NCBI GenBank assembly: GCA_025057755.1
Contig: JANWVC010000010.1
Location: 1 to 57,733 of the forward strand
Origin: Limisphaera sp.
Lineage (GTDB): Bacteria; Verrucomicrobiota; Verrucomicrobiia; Limisphaerales; Limisphaeraceae
Length of the DNA: 57,733 bases
Direction of reading: 5' to 3'
Position numbers and translations under genes: made by a program. Position 1 is the stretch's first letter, and each line of letters begins with the position of its first letter. This document shows, piece after piece, positions 29,101 to 36,674 of this stretch. The notes under the pieces are model-generated. The model worked only from the letters and a program-made list of their open reading frames with translations, was not told where the DNA came from and ran no database searches.

Positions 29101-29207
29101 GGCGATTCTCGGGTGTAATCCCGCGTCGGTGCGGCGAAACTGAGGTCGCTAAAGAAACTGCTTCCAGCCAGGAGCAGCCCAAAGAACAGCTGAAGAAGGG
29201 ATTTCAT
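26136..29207 (-). CDS. Exported alpha-L-fucosidase with two tandem GH29 modules
   Basis: 1023 residues. A signal peptide (LLQLFFGLLLAGSSFFSDLSFA) is followed by two complete GH29 barrels. The first runs from about 40 to 385: RFGLFIHWGVYAVPAGEW, the KHHDGFCLWDS strand and the nucleophile region ILWFDGEW with Asp223. The second runs from about 475 to 800: RFGMFIHWGVYAVPAGMY, KHHDGFALFDT and VIWWDTPIEM with Asp661. Each ends with a WKSxxTLIRNLxDxASKGGN block and a small beta domain. A C-terminal part from about 890 looks like a galactose-binding carbohydrate module. Both nucleophiles are kept, so both modules may be active on alpha-L-fucosides. It is flanked by a 190-base gap and the small membrane protein; no sulfatase is next to it. 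Confidence 0.93.
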   Translation of the reverse strand: MKSLLQLFFGLLLAGSSFFSDLSFAAPTRDYTRESPEAKARRMAWFEQARFGLFIHWGVYAVPAGEWQGQTHYGEWFLEETRMPVSQYEQFAKEFNPVRFDARQWVRAAKAAGMKYIVITSKHHDGFCLWDSAQTDWDIGRTPFGRAGRDPLRELAEACREEGLRLCFYYSIMDWHHPDWGTRRPWNDRATGTPDMDRYVQYMKAQLKELITRYGPLGILWFDGEWETPWTHERGVDLYNYIRSLQPDIIINNRVGKGRAGMQGMDRGRGVGDYGTPEQEIPAAGFGPGVYWESCMTMNDHWGYNRHDQNWKSSRTLIRNLVDCASKGGNYLLNIGPTAEGVWPEPSLQRLQEIGRWMERNGEAIYGTQASPFSSLPFGRCTQKPLRNGHTRLYLHIFDRPADGRLWLPGLVNAPVRARFLADGTPLVARSVPGGVIVELPETLPDPDVTVVALEIRGRPRVEQPDPYAHETTVQRDTRMRWWREARFGMFIHWGVYAVPAGMYQGRPIPGLGEWIMQRAKIPVAEYRELARSFHPIFYDADAWVRLAKEAGMKYIIITAKHHDGFALFDTRASHWDVVDATPYGRDLLLPLAAACRKHGLRLGFYYSQAQDWVNGGSASGGFWDPAQPRDMEAYIRNVAVPQVRELLTRYGEFPSVIWWDTPIEMNRDRADPLIALLRLKPGIIHNNRLGGGYRGDIETPEQYIPATGFPDGRDFEVCMTINDTWGYKSRDHNWKSAETLIRNLIDTASKGGNYLLNVGPMADGRIPGPIVERLRAIGGWMRVNGESIYGTQASPFRRLPWGRCTLRPERTHTLLYLHVFQWPTNGQLIVPGLKNPIQRAWLLADRRVQLAVHQEGSSPRIEVPKSAPDPIATVVALRVRGRPEVEPLPLYPEPDGRLRLDAVEATLHGTHLRYEPERNKRCIGFWTDPAEWVSWDIELDRPRRYRVTLSTAAEGAGARFILRAGTAALPVTVPRTGDYTRFQETESGEFELPLGRIRFEVRPVSEGWQPVNLRFIRLQPVD

Positions 29208-29399
29208 AATCCGCGCTTTCCTCGGTCGCGGAACCGGTCAATGTCCCGCAGCCCATCCTTTTGAGGTGACCTACATTCTCTAGACACGTCGGAGCCCCAA
29301 TACCCCACAACTCGGCCGGAATTCGTATGAAAATCAATGGCGTTTATCTTTGCCCATTCCGTGACCAGCGTGGTTGGAGCCGCGCTTTCCAAGGATATC

Positions 29400-30983
29400 C
29401 TAATGGCGTTGGCTCCGCCACCTTGCCAGGCGCGTCCGTGCCAGCTCCGCCATTTCTAGCGCCAGGGGCAGGCGCGTCAACCATGCGAGACCCGCAAACA
29501 CGGCTGTGCCTACCCCGGCGGGCACAAACACGTTGCTCAGGCGTGCAGCCAGGCCATGCTGGCCCCAATGCGCGCTCCAACCGTGCCATGCAGCCCAAGT
29601 CACCAAAGCGGTCACCACGGTCAATACCAGGACCTGCAAACTCAAAGGCCGCAGCTCTTGCCAGTCCAAACGCCGCAGCTTTCGCCGCAATGCATGGGCC
29701 AATAACGCGACATTCAGCGCTGAGGTCAACGTGTTGGCTAGGCCGAACCCGCCCTGCCGCAACGGCATAGCCAAAAGGATCGACAACAAAAGATTAAGAA
29801 TGAGGCACACCACACTGATCCGCATGGGCGTGTAGGTGTCGTCCAGTGCATAAAAAGCACGGGCGAGCACGTTGACCAGGGAATACGCCACCAAGCTGGG
29901 CGCTAAAAACTGAAGGGCATACGCAGTCCGCAGAGTTGCCTCCGGACCAAACCGATGCCCTTCAAACAACAGCCGCACGATGGGCTCAGCCAGCACGACC
30001 AACATTACAGCCGCCCAGGAATTGACCACCAGCAAATGACAGATCCCGTGTCGCAATGAGTTACGGAACTCGTCCCAATCCTTCGCAGCAGCCAACCCAG
30101 ACAGCGTCGGTAAAAGATAAGTGGCCACCGAAATGCCAAAGACGCCCTGAGGCAACTCCATCAATCGAACCGCGTAATTATACGGGGCAATCACGGGGGC
30201 ATTGGGCCGGTCCAACCACAATCCTACCAACTGCACCATGACCACATTTAAGTGAAATGCCGCCACGCCAATGGTGCCCGGAATCATCCTTCGAACCACT
30301 TCCCGCACTGTTGGATCGGTCCAGGGCGAAATCCATTCGTACCGGAAACCTTCCCGCCGCAGGGGCGGCCATTGAAACGCCGCTTGCACGACTCCGGCCA
30401 CGAGAACACCCACCGCCAACGCGTATATTTGCTCATGAAGTTCGCGTCCCCACCAGGGTGCCACCATCAAAACGAAGAGAATCATCACCACATTCAGCAT
30501 CGTGGCGCCCATGGCCGGAATGAAGAAGTGCCCCCGCGCATTCAGCATCCCCATGAACACGGCGGTCAGACAAACCGGGAGCATGTAGGGAAACATGATC
30601 CGGAGCAGCGACAACATCAGATGCATCCGGCCTTCCCAAGAGCCCAGTGCCAGCGCTACCGAAACGCCCAGAACCACAAGAGCAATCACGATCAACGCGG
30701 CCACGGTCAATCCGGAAATCACCGCGTTGGCCGCTCGCCACATCCCACTTGCATCGCCAGCCCGCTCCTTTTGCTTAAAGATGGGAATGAACGCAGCCGT
30801 CAGGGCGCCTTCCCCCAGGAGCCGACGGAAGAGGTTGGGCATCGTAAAAGCCACCTGAAACGCTCCGGCCACCCAGCCGTCGCCCATGAACCGCGCATAG
30901 ACCATTTCCCGGACCATGCCGAGAATCCGGCTGGTGAAGGTGGCCGCCGCCATGGCGCCGGAAGATTTGAGCAGCTGCGACAT
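29400..30983 (-). CDS. murJ: Lipid II flippase MurJ
   Basis: 527 residues with about 14 membrane helices, as in the MVF/MurJ family. It moves the peptidoglycan precursor lipid II across the inner membrane. The N-terminus MSQLLKSSGAMAAATFTSRI, with LGMVREMVYARFMG following, and the loop MPNLFRRLLGEGALTAAFIP with its conserved Arg, Glu and Gly, are the family signature. ATG at 30981-30983 fits the usual start. It is on the same strand as the fucosidase but separated by 190 bases, so it is probably transcribed on its own. The MBL hydrolase gene lies upstream (115 bases). Confidence 0.93.
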   Translation of the reverse strand: MSQLLKSSGAMAAATFTSRILGMVREMVYARFMGDGWVAGAFQVAFTMPNLFRRLLGEGALTAAFIPIFKQKERAGDASGMWRAANAVISGLTVAALIVIALVVLGVSVALALGSWEGRMHLMLSLLRIMFPYMLPVCLTAVFMGMLNARGHFFIPAMGATMLNVVMILFVLMVAPWWGRELHEQIYALAVGVLVAGVVQAAFQWPPLRREGFRYEWISPWTDPTVREVVRRMIPGTIGVAAFHLNVVMVQLVGLWLDRPNAPVIAPYNYAVRLMELPQGVFGISVATYLLPTLSGLAAAKDWDEFRNSLRHGICHLLVVNSWAAVMLVVLAEPIVRLLFEGHRFGPEATLRTAYALQFLAPSLVAYSLVNVLARAFYALDDTYTPMRISVVCLILNLLLSILLAMPLRQGGFGLANTLTSALNVALLAHALRRKLRRLDWQELRPLSLQVLVLTVVTALVTWAAWHGWSAHWGQHGLAARLSNVFVPAGVGTAVFAGLAWLTRLPLALEMAELARTRLARWRSQRH

Positions 30984-31098
30984 CGCGGGCGCGCAGTCTA
31001 AGTCGGGTTTTCAATCCACCCCAAGCAGAAACTGGCTGGCATCCCCCGCGGGCACTGCCCGCGCGATTCGGGCCGATGCCCCAAGGGCCATCCGCATG

Positions 31099-31863
31099 TT
31101 ACGGGGCGTACCAATCGCGGAGCCGGACCTCGATGCCGCTCTCCTCACCTACGAGTTGCCGGAACCGCTCCACATCCGAGCCACGATAATGGTATGGATA
31201 GACAATGCGCGGCCGAAAGGTCCGAACGGCATCGGCAGCCTGCTCCACGCTCATCGTGTAAGGGAGATTCATGCAGATGAAAGCCACATGAATATCCTGG
31301 AGCTGACGCATCTCTGGAATATCTTCCGTGTCACCGCTGATATACAGCCGGCTGGAATCAACGTGGATCACATATCCGTTGCCGCGGCCTCGCGGATGAA
31401 AGTGTTGTCGCTCGGAGACCAGGTTATACATGGGCACCGCTGTCACGCGAAAGCCAAACAGGGTAGTGCTCTGACCGTTCGTCAGTACCGTGCTACGCGC
31501 CCGCAATTCTTCCGGAAGACGATCCGCCACGGCCGGAGGCGCAATCAGTTGAGTGTCCGGCTTACAAACGGCACGCAAGGTTTCGTGACTGAAATGGTCC
31601 GCGTGGATGTCGGTCAGAAGCACCAGATCCGGTCGGGGCAATTTCTCAAACCGTTGCGCGGGACCGACAGGATCCACATACAGCACTCGATCCTCCCAAC
31701 CCAAGGCCAGCGAGGCATGATGAATGGGACGCACGATCCATGACCCCGCATCGGTTGGAATGCGATCCCCAGTCAGGACGACCTTGTCCGCTAACGCAAT
31801 ACCTGAAGCTGCTCCCAGAAGGCCCATCGCCAGGGCCCGAACCGTCCTCCGTCGGACATTCAT
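31099..31863 (-). CDS. Exported MBL-fold metal-dependent hydrolase
   Basis: 254 residues from ATG at 31861-31863; a TTG three codons earlier is less likely. A signal-like N-terminus (VRALAMGLLGAASGIALA) precedes an UlaG-type metallo-beta-lactamase fold: IHHASLALGWEDRVLYVDPV, the metal-binding TDIHADHFS, then YISGDTEDIPEM with the bridging Asp and VYPYHYRGSD with the last His. The motif reads HADH rather than HxHxDH, as in many members of the UlaG-like group. Probably periplasmic; the substrate cannot be read from sequence. Confidence 0.85.
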   Translation of the reverse strand: MNVRRRTVRALAMGLLGAASGIALADKVVLTGDRIPTDAGSWIVRPIHHASLALGWEDRVLYVDPVGPAQRFEKLPRPDLVLLTDIHADHFSHETLRAVCKPDTQLIAPPAVADRLPEELRARSTVLTNGQSTTLFGFRVTAVPMYNLVSERQHFHPRGRGNGYVIHVDSSRLYISGDTEDIPEMRQLQDIHVAFICMNLPYTMSVEQAADAVRTFRPRIVYPYHYRGSDVERFRQLVGEESGIEVRLRDWYAP

Positions 31864-32062
31864 GAGGCCCAACTTGCGCTGTCAGAGCAAGCCTGGCAAG
31901 AGCGGCCGACTTTCCAAAGCAAAGCCCGGTCCAAATCCTGGATTCGTCTCCAGGCACCAATAATCCATTGCCACGAAAATCGCTCAGACAACTCCAAAAC
32001 GATAATGGCGAGCGTTCGTCGGTCGCCCGAAGTCCAAATGTGCAGCAGGATCTTGCGCGGGG

Positions 32063-32698
32063 TTAGTCGAGTCGTTTCACGCGAATGTTTCGATACCGGA
32101 CCACACTGTTTGGATCGTGCGCCTGCAAGGCGAAGGTCCCCTCGCCCAGTTTCCGTTCAAAAGGCCGACCCGGCTGGGCCCCCTCCGGTTCGACGTATTG
32201 TAACACAATCGTGCCATCGACCTTCACCGTGACCGTGCGTCCTTCGACGATGATTTCTTGTGTCCACCACTTGCGATCCTGAGAAAAGGCGTGCCCTACA
32301 TTCACAAGGCCGTAGAGACTGCCGGTCTTGATCCAGTCCGAGTGCGTGCAATTCACCTGCGATTCGAACCCTCCGCGGGGCCAATCGCGTTCCTGATAGC
32401 GAGTGTGAAAATAAATGCCGCCATTGGATCCCGGCTCGGTCATCACCTCTACTTTCAAATGGAAGTTCTTGAAGGGCTTGCCGTCGCCCTCGTAGAAAAG
32501 GTGCGACCGCGGGCCGCGTGCCACAAAGGCGCCGTCTTCGATGGTCCAACTGTCAGGATTCTCCACCGATTTGCGCCAACCCTGGAAAGTCTTGCCGTCC
32601 ATCAACGGGATAAACCCGTCTTCCCCTTCAGCAGCCAGCGTCAGATTGGCAAAGAGCAATCCGGTGAGGACAACCGCGCCAAACCAGCCACGTTTCAT
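32063..32698 (-). CDS. DUF1080 (3-keto-disaccharide hydrolase-like) exported protein
   Basis: 211 residues. The signal peptide is MKRGWFGAVVLTGLLFANLT with cleavage near LAA. The mature part begins GFIPLMDGKTFQGWRKS, then SWTIEDGAFVARG, NGGIYFHTRYQERDWPRGG and TWQ-type strands, and ends VVRYRNIRVKRLD, the full pattern of the DUF1080 jelly roll. Members are abundant in Planctomycetes and Verrucomicrobia and some hydrolyse 3-keto-glycosides. It may act in periplasmic sugar breakdown, in line with the nearby fucosidase, though they are not cotranscribed. Confidence 0.92.
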   Translation of the reverse strand: MKRGWFGAVVLTGLLFANLTLAAEGEDGFIPLMDGKTFQGWRKSVENPDSWTIEDGAFVARGPRSHLFYEGDGKPFKNFHLKVEVMTEPGSNGGIYFHTRYQERDWPRGGFESQVNCTHSDWIKTGSLYGLVNVGHAFSQDRKWWTQEIIVEGRTVTVKVDGTIVLQYVEPEGAQPGRPFERKLGEGTFALQAHDPNSVVRYRNIRVKRLD

Positions 32699-32835
32699 GC
32701 CGGCAAACTACCGGGCCGGCCTGACCAGACAAGCACAAAACGCCCCGGGGGATAACGTAGAGCCGAGTCAAGGGATAGTTCCTGATCGGGTTTTGGACTG
32801 GCGCCTGTGGCCGACCAACCGTAAGGTAAAGCGTC

Positions 32836-33612
32836 ATGAGCCAAAAAAGGATACGGCCACTAAAGCTGGGAATTTTGTTGTTGGGGGGGATCTGGTGCGG
32901 CGTGGCATGGCCGGAGCAACTGGCCGCGCAAGGCCCCAACCCGCCCGGCGCCGGATTTGATGCTGCCCTGATGCAACTTTTTGGGCAGCATAAGAACTTT
33001 GTGGCAGAGGCCGAGCTCCGGGTCGTAGACGGCCAACAAACCGACAAGGTGATCCTGCCCATGCGCTTTGCCGCGCGCGCCGGCCGGTTTCGCACCGAGG
33101 TGGATCTGACTCAAATGCGCGGTGCACAAGCGCAGCGAGAGCAAATGGAGATGGTCAAGCAGATGGGCATGGATCAAATTGTCAACATCACCCACCCTGA
33201 CGCCGGCACCATGCACCTGGTGTTTCCCTCAGCGCGGGCCACTGTGCGGCTAGAAATGCCAGCCGATGATCGCAAGGCTTTGGCCCAACCCCCGAAATTG
33301 GAACGCAGTTTTCTCGGCGAAGAAACCGTGGACGGTCATCCCTGTCGAAAAGAACAAGTCGCGGTCACTTTGGCCAATGGGCGACGCGCCGAGGTCACCG
33401 TCTGGTCGGCGACCGACTTACAAGGATTCCCACTGCAGATCCAAACCTCTGACAAAGGCGACACGGTAACCTTTCGGTACCGGAAGGTGCGTTTCGCTGA
33501 GCCGGGTGCAGATTTGTTTGAACCGCCCCGCGATTACACCATCTACACCAATATGGAAAGCTTTACTGCGGCTCTAATGCAAAAACTAATGAAAGAAGCC
33601 GTCAAACGCTGA
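32836..33612 (+). CDS. Exported protein, DUF4412/LolA-like, unknown function
   Basis: 258 residues from ATG at 32836. An N-terminal hydrophobic stretch (LGILLLGGIWCGVAW) ending near LAAQ acts as signal peptide. The mature part has beta-strand character: NFVAEAELRVVDGQQTDKVI, LPMRFAARAGRFRTEVDLTQ, then VNITHPDAGTMHLVFPSARA, and later FLGEETVDGHPCRKEQVAVT, which is the usual cue of LolA-like or DUF4412-type proteins. It stands between the divergent DUF1080 gene and the MBL gene on the same strand. No catalytic motif. Confidence 0.65.
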   Translation: MSQKRIRPLKLGILLLGGIWCGVAWPEQLAAQGPNPPGAGFDAALMQLFGQHKNFVAEAELRVVDGQQTDKVILPMRFAARAGRFRTEVDLTQMRGAQAQREQMEMVKQMGMDQIVNITHPDAGTMHLVFPSARATVRLEMPADDRKALAQPPKLERSFLGEETVDGHPCRKEQVAVTLANGRRAEVTVWSATDLQGFPLQIQTSDKGDTVTFRYRKVRFAEPGADLFEPPRDYTIYTNMESFTAALMQKLMKEAVKR

Positions 33613-33699
33613 AGCCAAAGCCGGCTCAACGCGGCCGTCGCCACTGAGTCGGAAATCAGCGCCGCCGATTTCGAGCGGTTCGTTCGCTTGGATCCCTCT

Positions 33700-35076
33700 A
33701 TGCGGATTACCAGTCTGAATCCCGACACCAACATCGGTGCCAGCGGCTGGCTCGTAGAACTGGAAGGGCATCGGCTATTGTTGGATGCGGGCATGCATCC
33801 CAAATGGGAAGGGCACAAGGCCTTGCCTCTGTTCCGGGCCGCCGGCAACCAGGAGGTGGATGCTATCGCCATCTCCCATTGTCACCATGATCATGTCGGG
33901 GCTTTGCCCGTGGCCCTGCGATATTTCCCCGGTGCCCATGTCCTCATGACCGAGTTAAGCTATTTCTTGATCGAACGAGTGTTGCACAACTCGGTCAATG
34001 TCATGACGCGTCAGCGGGCGGAGCTGGGGATCCAAGAATACCCCCTTTACACGCACGACGAGGTGGACGAAATCGCACCGTTGTTTCAGGGGTTCCGGTA
34101 TTTCCGACCTGTGGAGTGGGCGGCCTTTCATAAGTTGCGGAGTCGCCGCGCGTCGCCCACCTTGGAATTCTTTGACGCCGGCCACACCCTGGGCGCCGCC
34201 GGGATTCGGGTAGCAGGTCAACAAGAGACCCTGTTCTACACGGGCGATGTCTGTTTTCATGACCAGACCTTGCTTCGAGCAGCCCGATTCGAAGATGTTC
34301 AGGCTGACTTTTTGATCATGGAAACCACCCGTGGCAGCCGGGGAACCCCGGCCGGCTACACGCGTGAAGCGGAAATCGAGCGATTGGTCGAAAGCATCCG
34401 GCAAGTCCTTAAGCGCAAGGGAAGTGTGCTCATTCCCAGCTTCGCTCTAGGCCGCACGCAGGAAATTCTAGCCGTGCTGGCACTCAGCATGACCGAGGGC
34501 CGGCTGCGGCGACAGCCGGTTTACATCGGCGGGCTGGGTCGGGTCTTCACGGAAATCTACGATCTACAGGCGCATCGGACACACCGGCAGCATCACGGCC
34601 TGCATCTGCACGAGGCGCTGGATTTGGTGGTGCTGGATCCGGAACAAACCCAGCAGCTGCCTTTGCACACCGGCCGCTTGTTCGTCGTCACTGCAGGCAT
34701 GATGACCGAAAATACGCCCGCACACGATCTGGCCGTGCGCCTGGCAGCCGAAGAACGACACGCAGTCTTCTTCGTGGGCTACACCGACCCGGACACACCC
34801 GGCGGCCGGTTCAAGGCCAGTCGCAAAGGCGAGCCTTTTCCCTTCAGCCAAAAAGTGCCCGAACTGGTGCGGCACTGCGAAGTGCAAGAATTTGATCTGA
34901 CAGCTCATGCCGCGCGCGAGGATCTGCTGGAGTTCGTAGGTCTGGTGGATCCACGCGTGGTAGTGCTGGGACACGGAGACGATGCGGCCCGTTCATGGTT
35001 TGCCGAGCAGATCGCCGCCCGGTACCCAAGAATTCGCGTCGTTCAACCCATCCCAGGCCAACCAGTGGAGCTTTAA
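33700..35076 (+). CDS. Beta-CASP-type MBL-fold protein (RNA-processing or exonuclease family)
   Basis: 458 residues; ATG 33700 precedes the conserved start ITSLNPDTNIGASGWLVELE, and the open frame four codons earlier begins with TTG. The zinc motif SHCHHDHVG (HxHxDH) is at about 66-71, followed by DAGHTLGAAG and LFYTGDVCFHD. The second half resembles the beta-CASP insertion: VLIPSFALGRTQEILAVL, then VVTAGMMTENTPAH in place of the usual PSSGM loop, and HGDDAARSW near the end. Related enzymes process or degrade RNA. It begins 87 bases after the exported protein gene and is not obviously part of an operon. Confidence 0.85.
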   Translation: MRITSLNPDTNIGASGWLVELEGHRLLLDAGMHPKWEGHKALPLFRAAGNQEVDAIAISHCHHDHVGALPVALRYFPGAHVLMTELSYFLIERVLHNSVNVMTRQRAELGIQEYPLYTHDEVDEIAPLFQGFRYFRPVEWAAFHKLRSRRASPTLEFFDAGHTLGAAGIRVAGQQETLFYTGDVCFHDQTLLRAARFEDVQADFLIMETTRGSRGTPAGYTREAEIERLVESIRQVLKRKGSVLIPSFALGRTQEILAVLALSMTEGRLRRQPVYIGGLGRVFTEIYDLQAHRTHRQHHGLHLHEALDLVVLDPEQTQQLPLHTGRLFVVTAGMMTENTPAHDLAVRLAAEERHAVFFVGYTDPDTPGGRFKASRKGEPFPFSQKVPELVRHCEVQEFDLTAHAAREDLLEFVGLVDPRVVVLGHGDDAARSWFAEQIAARYPRIRVVQPIPGQPVEL

Positions 35077-35326
35077 ATCCGCGCCGACCCAACTGGTCAA
35101 CGCCTCCATCGGTCTTGAAACAACCCGCTTGCCAACCTTCCTGCCGGACTGGTTGCGCCCGGATGACCGAATGCAGGCCCGGACCAGTTGGCGGCGCCGC
35201 CACGCAATCCACTCGCTCCGGGACACACCAAGGGGGTTCAGGAAACCAGCCCGAGGCGGAGTTTTCTCTTAATGTCTCCTCTGGCGGCTCCGATACAAAA
35301 GCAAACCGTTGCGAGGGTATCGAGCC

Positions 35327-36238
35327 ATGCAGGATGTGGTGACCAACCCGACCGTGCGGCCGATGAGCCTGGTGCAAATCCAAGCGCATCTGGCCAGGTG
35401 TCCGTCATTGCCCTCACTGGGCAGCATCAACAAGGCGCTCCAAGAACTCCTGCATGCCGAACAACGGTATTCTGCCCAGATATCCGAGATCATCCGGCGC
35501 GATCCGAGTTTGACCTCGCGTTTGCTGCGGTTGGTCAACTCGGTCTATTATGGTCTGGCTCAGCCAGTTAATAGCATTGAGGAAGCCGTTTTTTACTTAG
35601 GCATCCGCCAGATCCGGCAACTGGCGCTGGTAACGCCGATCATCGAGGATTTTCAACGTCTGACGCGTCAGTGCCAGTTCCCTTGGCGCGAGTTTTGGCA
35701 ACATTGCATCGGGGTGGCCCTGCTGACCCGTGAGGTCTTAAGCACGGTGCAGACGCCCATGGATGAGTCGGATTATGTGGCCGGACTAGTACATGACGTG
35801 GGCAAGATTGTGATGGCGTGGTCTTTTCCGGATCATTTTGCTGAGATTCATCGCCAGGCCAGTCCCGGTACACGGGACCTAACCGAAATCGAGCGGGAGG
35901 TGTTGGGATTGGATCATGCCGAGTTGGGGGCCATGTATTTAGAACGCCAACGTCTACCGGACTTGATGGTGCAGGCAGCCCGGTATCATCACCGGCCGGA
36001 AGCATGCGAACGGTACACGGCGCTCGTGGCCTCGGTCCAGGTAGCAGACCTGCTATTGCGGGCCGAAGGGATCGGTTGCAGCGGCAATTACCTGCCGGTC
36101 TCACGCGAGTTGTGCCAGCAGTCAGCCGGATGGAAGGTGTTGTTTCCCAACCCGAAAGACGCAGAACAATCGATCGCCATCGCCTCGCTCCAACGCAGTT
36201 TGGAACGGCTCCCGCACATTCTCGAAGGGCTCGTCTGA
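35327..36238 (+). CDS. HDOD domain protein
   Basis: 303 residues from ATG at 35327, with GCGAGGG nine bases upstream as ribosome binding site. HDOD signatures: LPSLGSINKALQELLHAEQR near the start, then IIRRDPSLTSRLLRLVNSVY with YGLAQPVNSIEEAVFYLG, and the helix after HDVGKIVMAWSFPDHF. Most of the HD metal ligands of true HD-GYP enzymes are missing except in HDVGK, as is usual for HDOD proteins. They act in signalling and in regulation of cell-surface or virulence functions; the partner is unknown. It faces the DUF2203 gene across a structured spacer. Confidence 0.88.
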   Translation: MQDVVTNPTVRPMSLVQIQAHLARCPSLPSLGSINKALQELLHAEQRYSAQISEIIRRDPSLTSRLLRLVNSVYYGLAQPVNSIEEAVFYLGIRQIRQLALVTPIIEDFQRLTRQCQFPWREFWQHCIGVALLTREVLSTVQTPMDESDYVAGLVHDVGKIVMAWSFPDHFAEIHRQASPGTRDLTEIEREVLGLDHAELGAMYLERQRLPDLMVQAARYHHRPEACERYTALVASVQVADLLLRAEGIGCSGNYLPVSRELCQQSAGWKVLFPNPKDAEQSIAIASLQRSLERLPHILEGLV

Positions 36239-36240
36239 AA

Positions 36241-36286
36241 CACGCCCGGAGCGAAAGCTCAGGACGCGTGCTTGCGCCCGGGCGTG
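36241..36286. terminator. Nested hairpin between convergent HDOD and DUF2203 genes
   Basis: CACGCCCG (36241-36248) pairs with CGGGCGTG (36279-36286). Inside lies GAGC-GAAA-GCTC (36249-36260), a GNRA tetraloop hairpin. No T tract, so a factor-dependent or bidirectional terminator is only a possibility. Confidence 0.35.
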
Positions 36287-36290
36287 CACT

Positions 36291-36674
36291 TCACAAGGGC
36301 TGCCGACCTGCGTAACCGCTCTCCAGGTCGTGCCACCACCCGATCTCTGGCTCGCGCTCCTCCCAACAAAGGAAAATCTCCTGACCGTCCCGCAACGAGG
36401 GAAAATCCACCAGCCCACGATCCAGGTCGCGAATCACGATGCATTGACGATCCAGTTGCCGCAACAGGTGATCCCAAGCCGCCAAATTGCGCACATGCTC
36501 GTGGCAAGCGGGACCGCCGAAGTCATAACCATTCGGATGTTTTTGCTCCAGCTCCCTCTGAAAGCGCTCGATACGCGCACGCAGCCGGCGCAGTGTGGCC
36601 AGATAATCTCGAACGCGTGGCAACAGGGCCTGTGCCTCCTCCACCGTGTAATGACGTTGGAAATGCCGATTCAT
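36291..36674 (-). CDS. DUF2203 family protein
   Basis: 127 residues. The sequence starts with the family pattern HYTVEEAQALLPRVRDYLAT, has a helix RRLRARIERFQRELEQ, and ends with FPSLRDGQEIFLCWEEREPE, then IGWWHD, the DUF2203 hallmark (VHFWHE/GWWHD). It starts inside the end of the TPR lipoprotein gene (ATGA overlap at 36671-36674), so it is coupled to it. The biochemical role of DUF2203 is unknown. All charged and soluble, with no signal peptide; cytosolic. Confidence 0.85.
   Translation of the reverse strand: MNRHFQRHYTVEEAQALLPRVRDYLATLRRLRARIERFQRELEQKHPNGYDFGGPACHEHVRNLAAWDHLLRQLDRQCIVIRDLDRGLVDFPSLRDGQEIFLCWEEREPEIGWWHDLESGYAGRQPL

Noticed and set aside
28161..29264. Open frame opposite the fucosidase
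   Set aside because: Antisense shadow of GH29 coding sequence.
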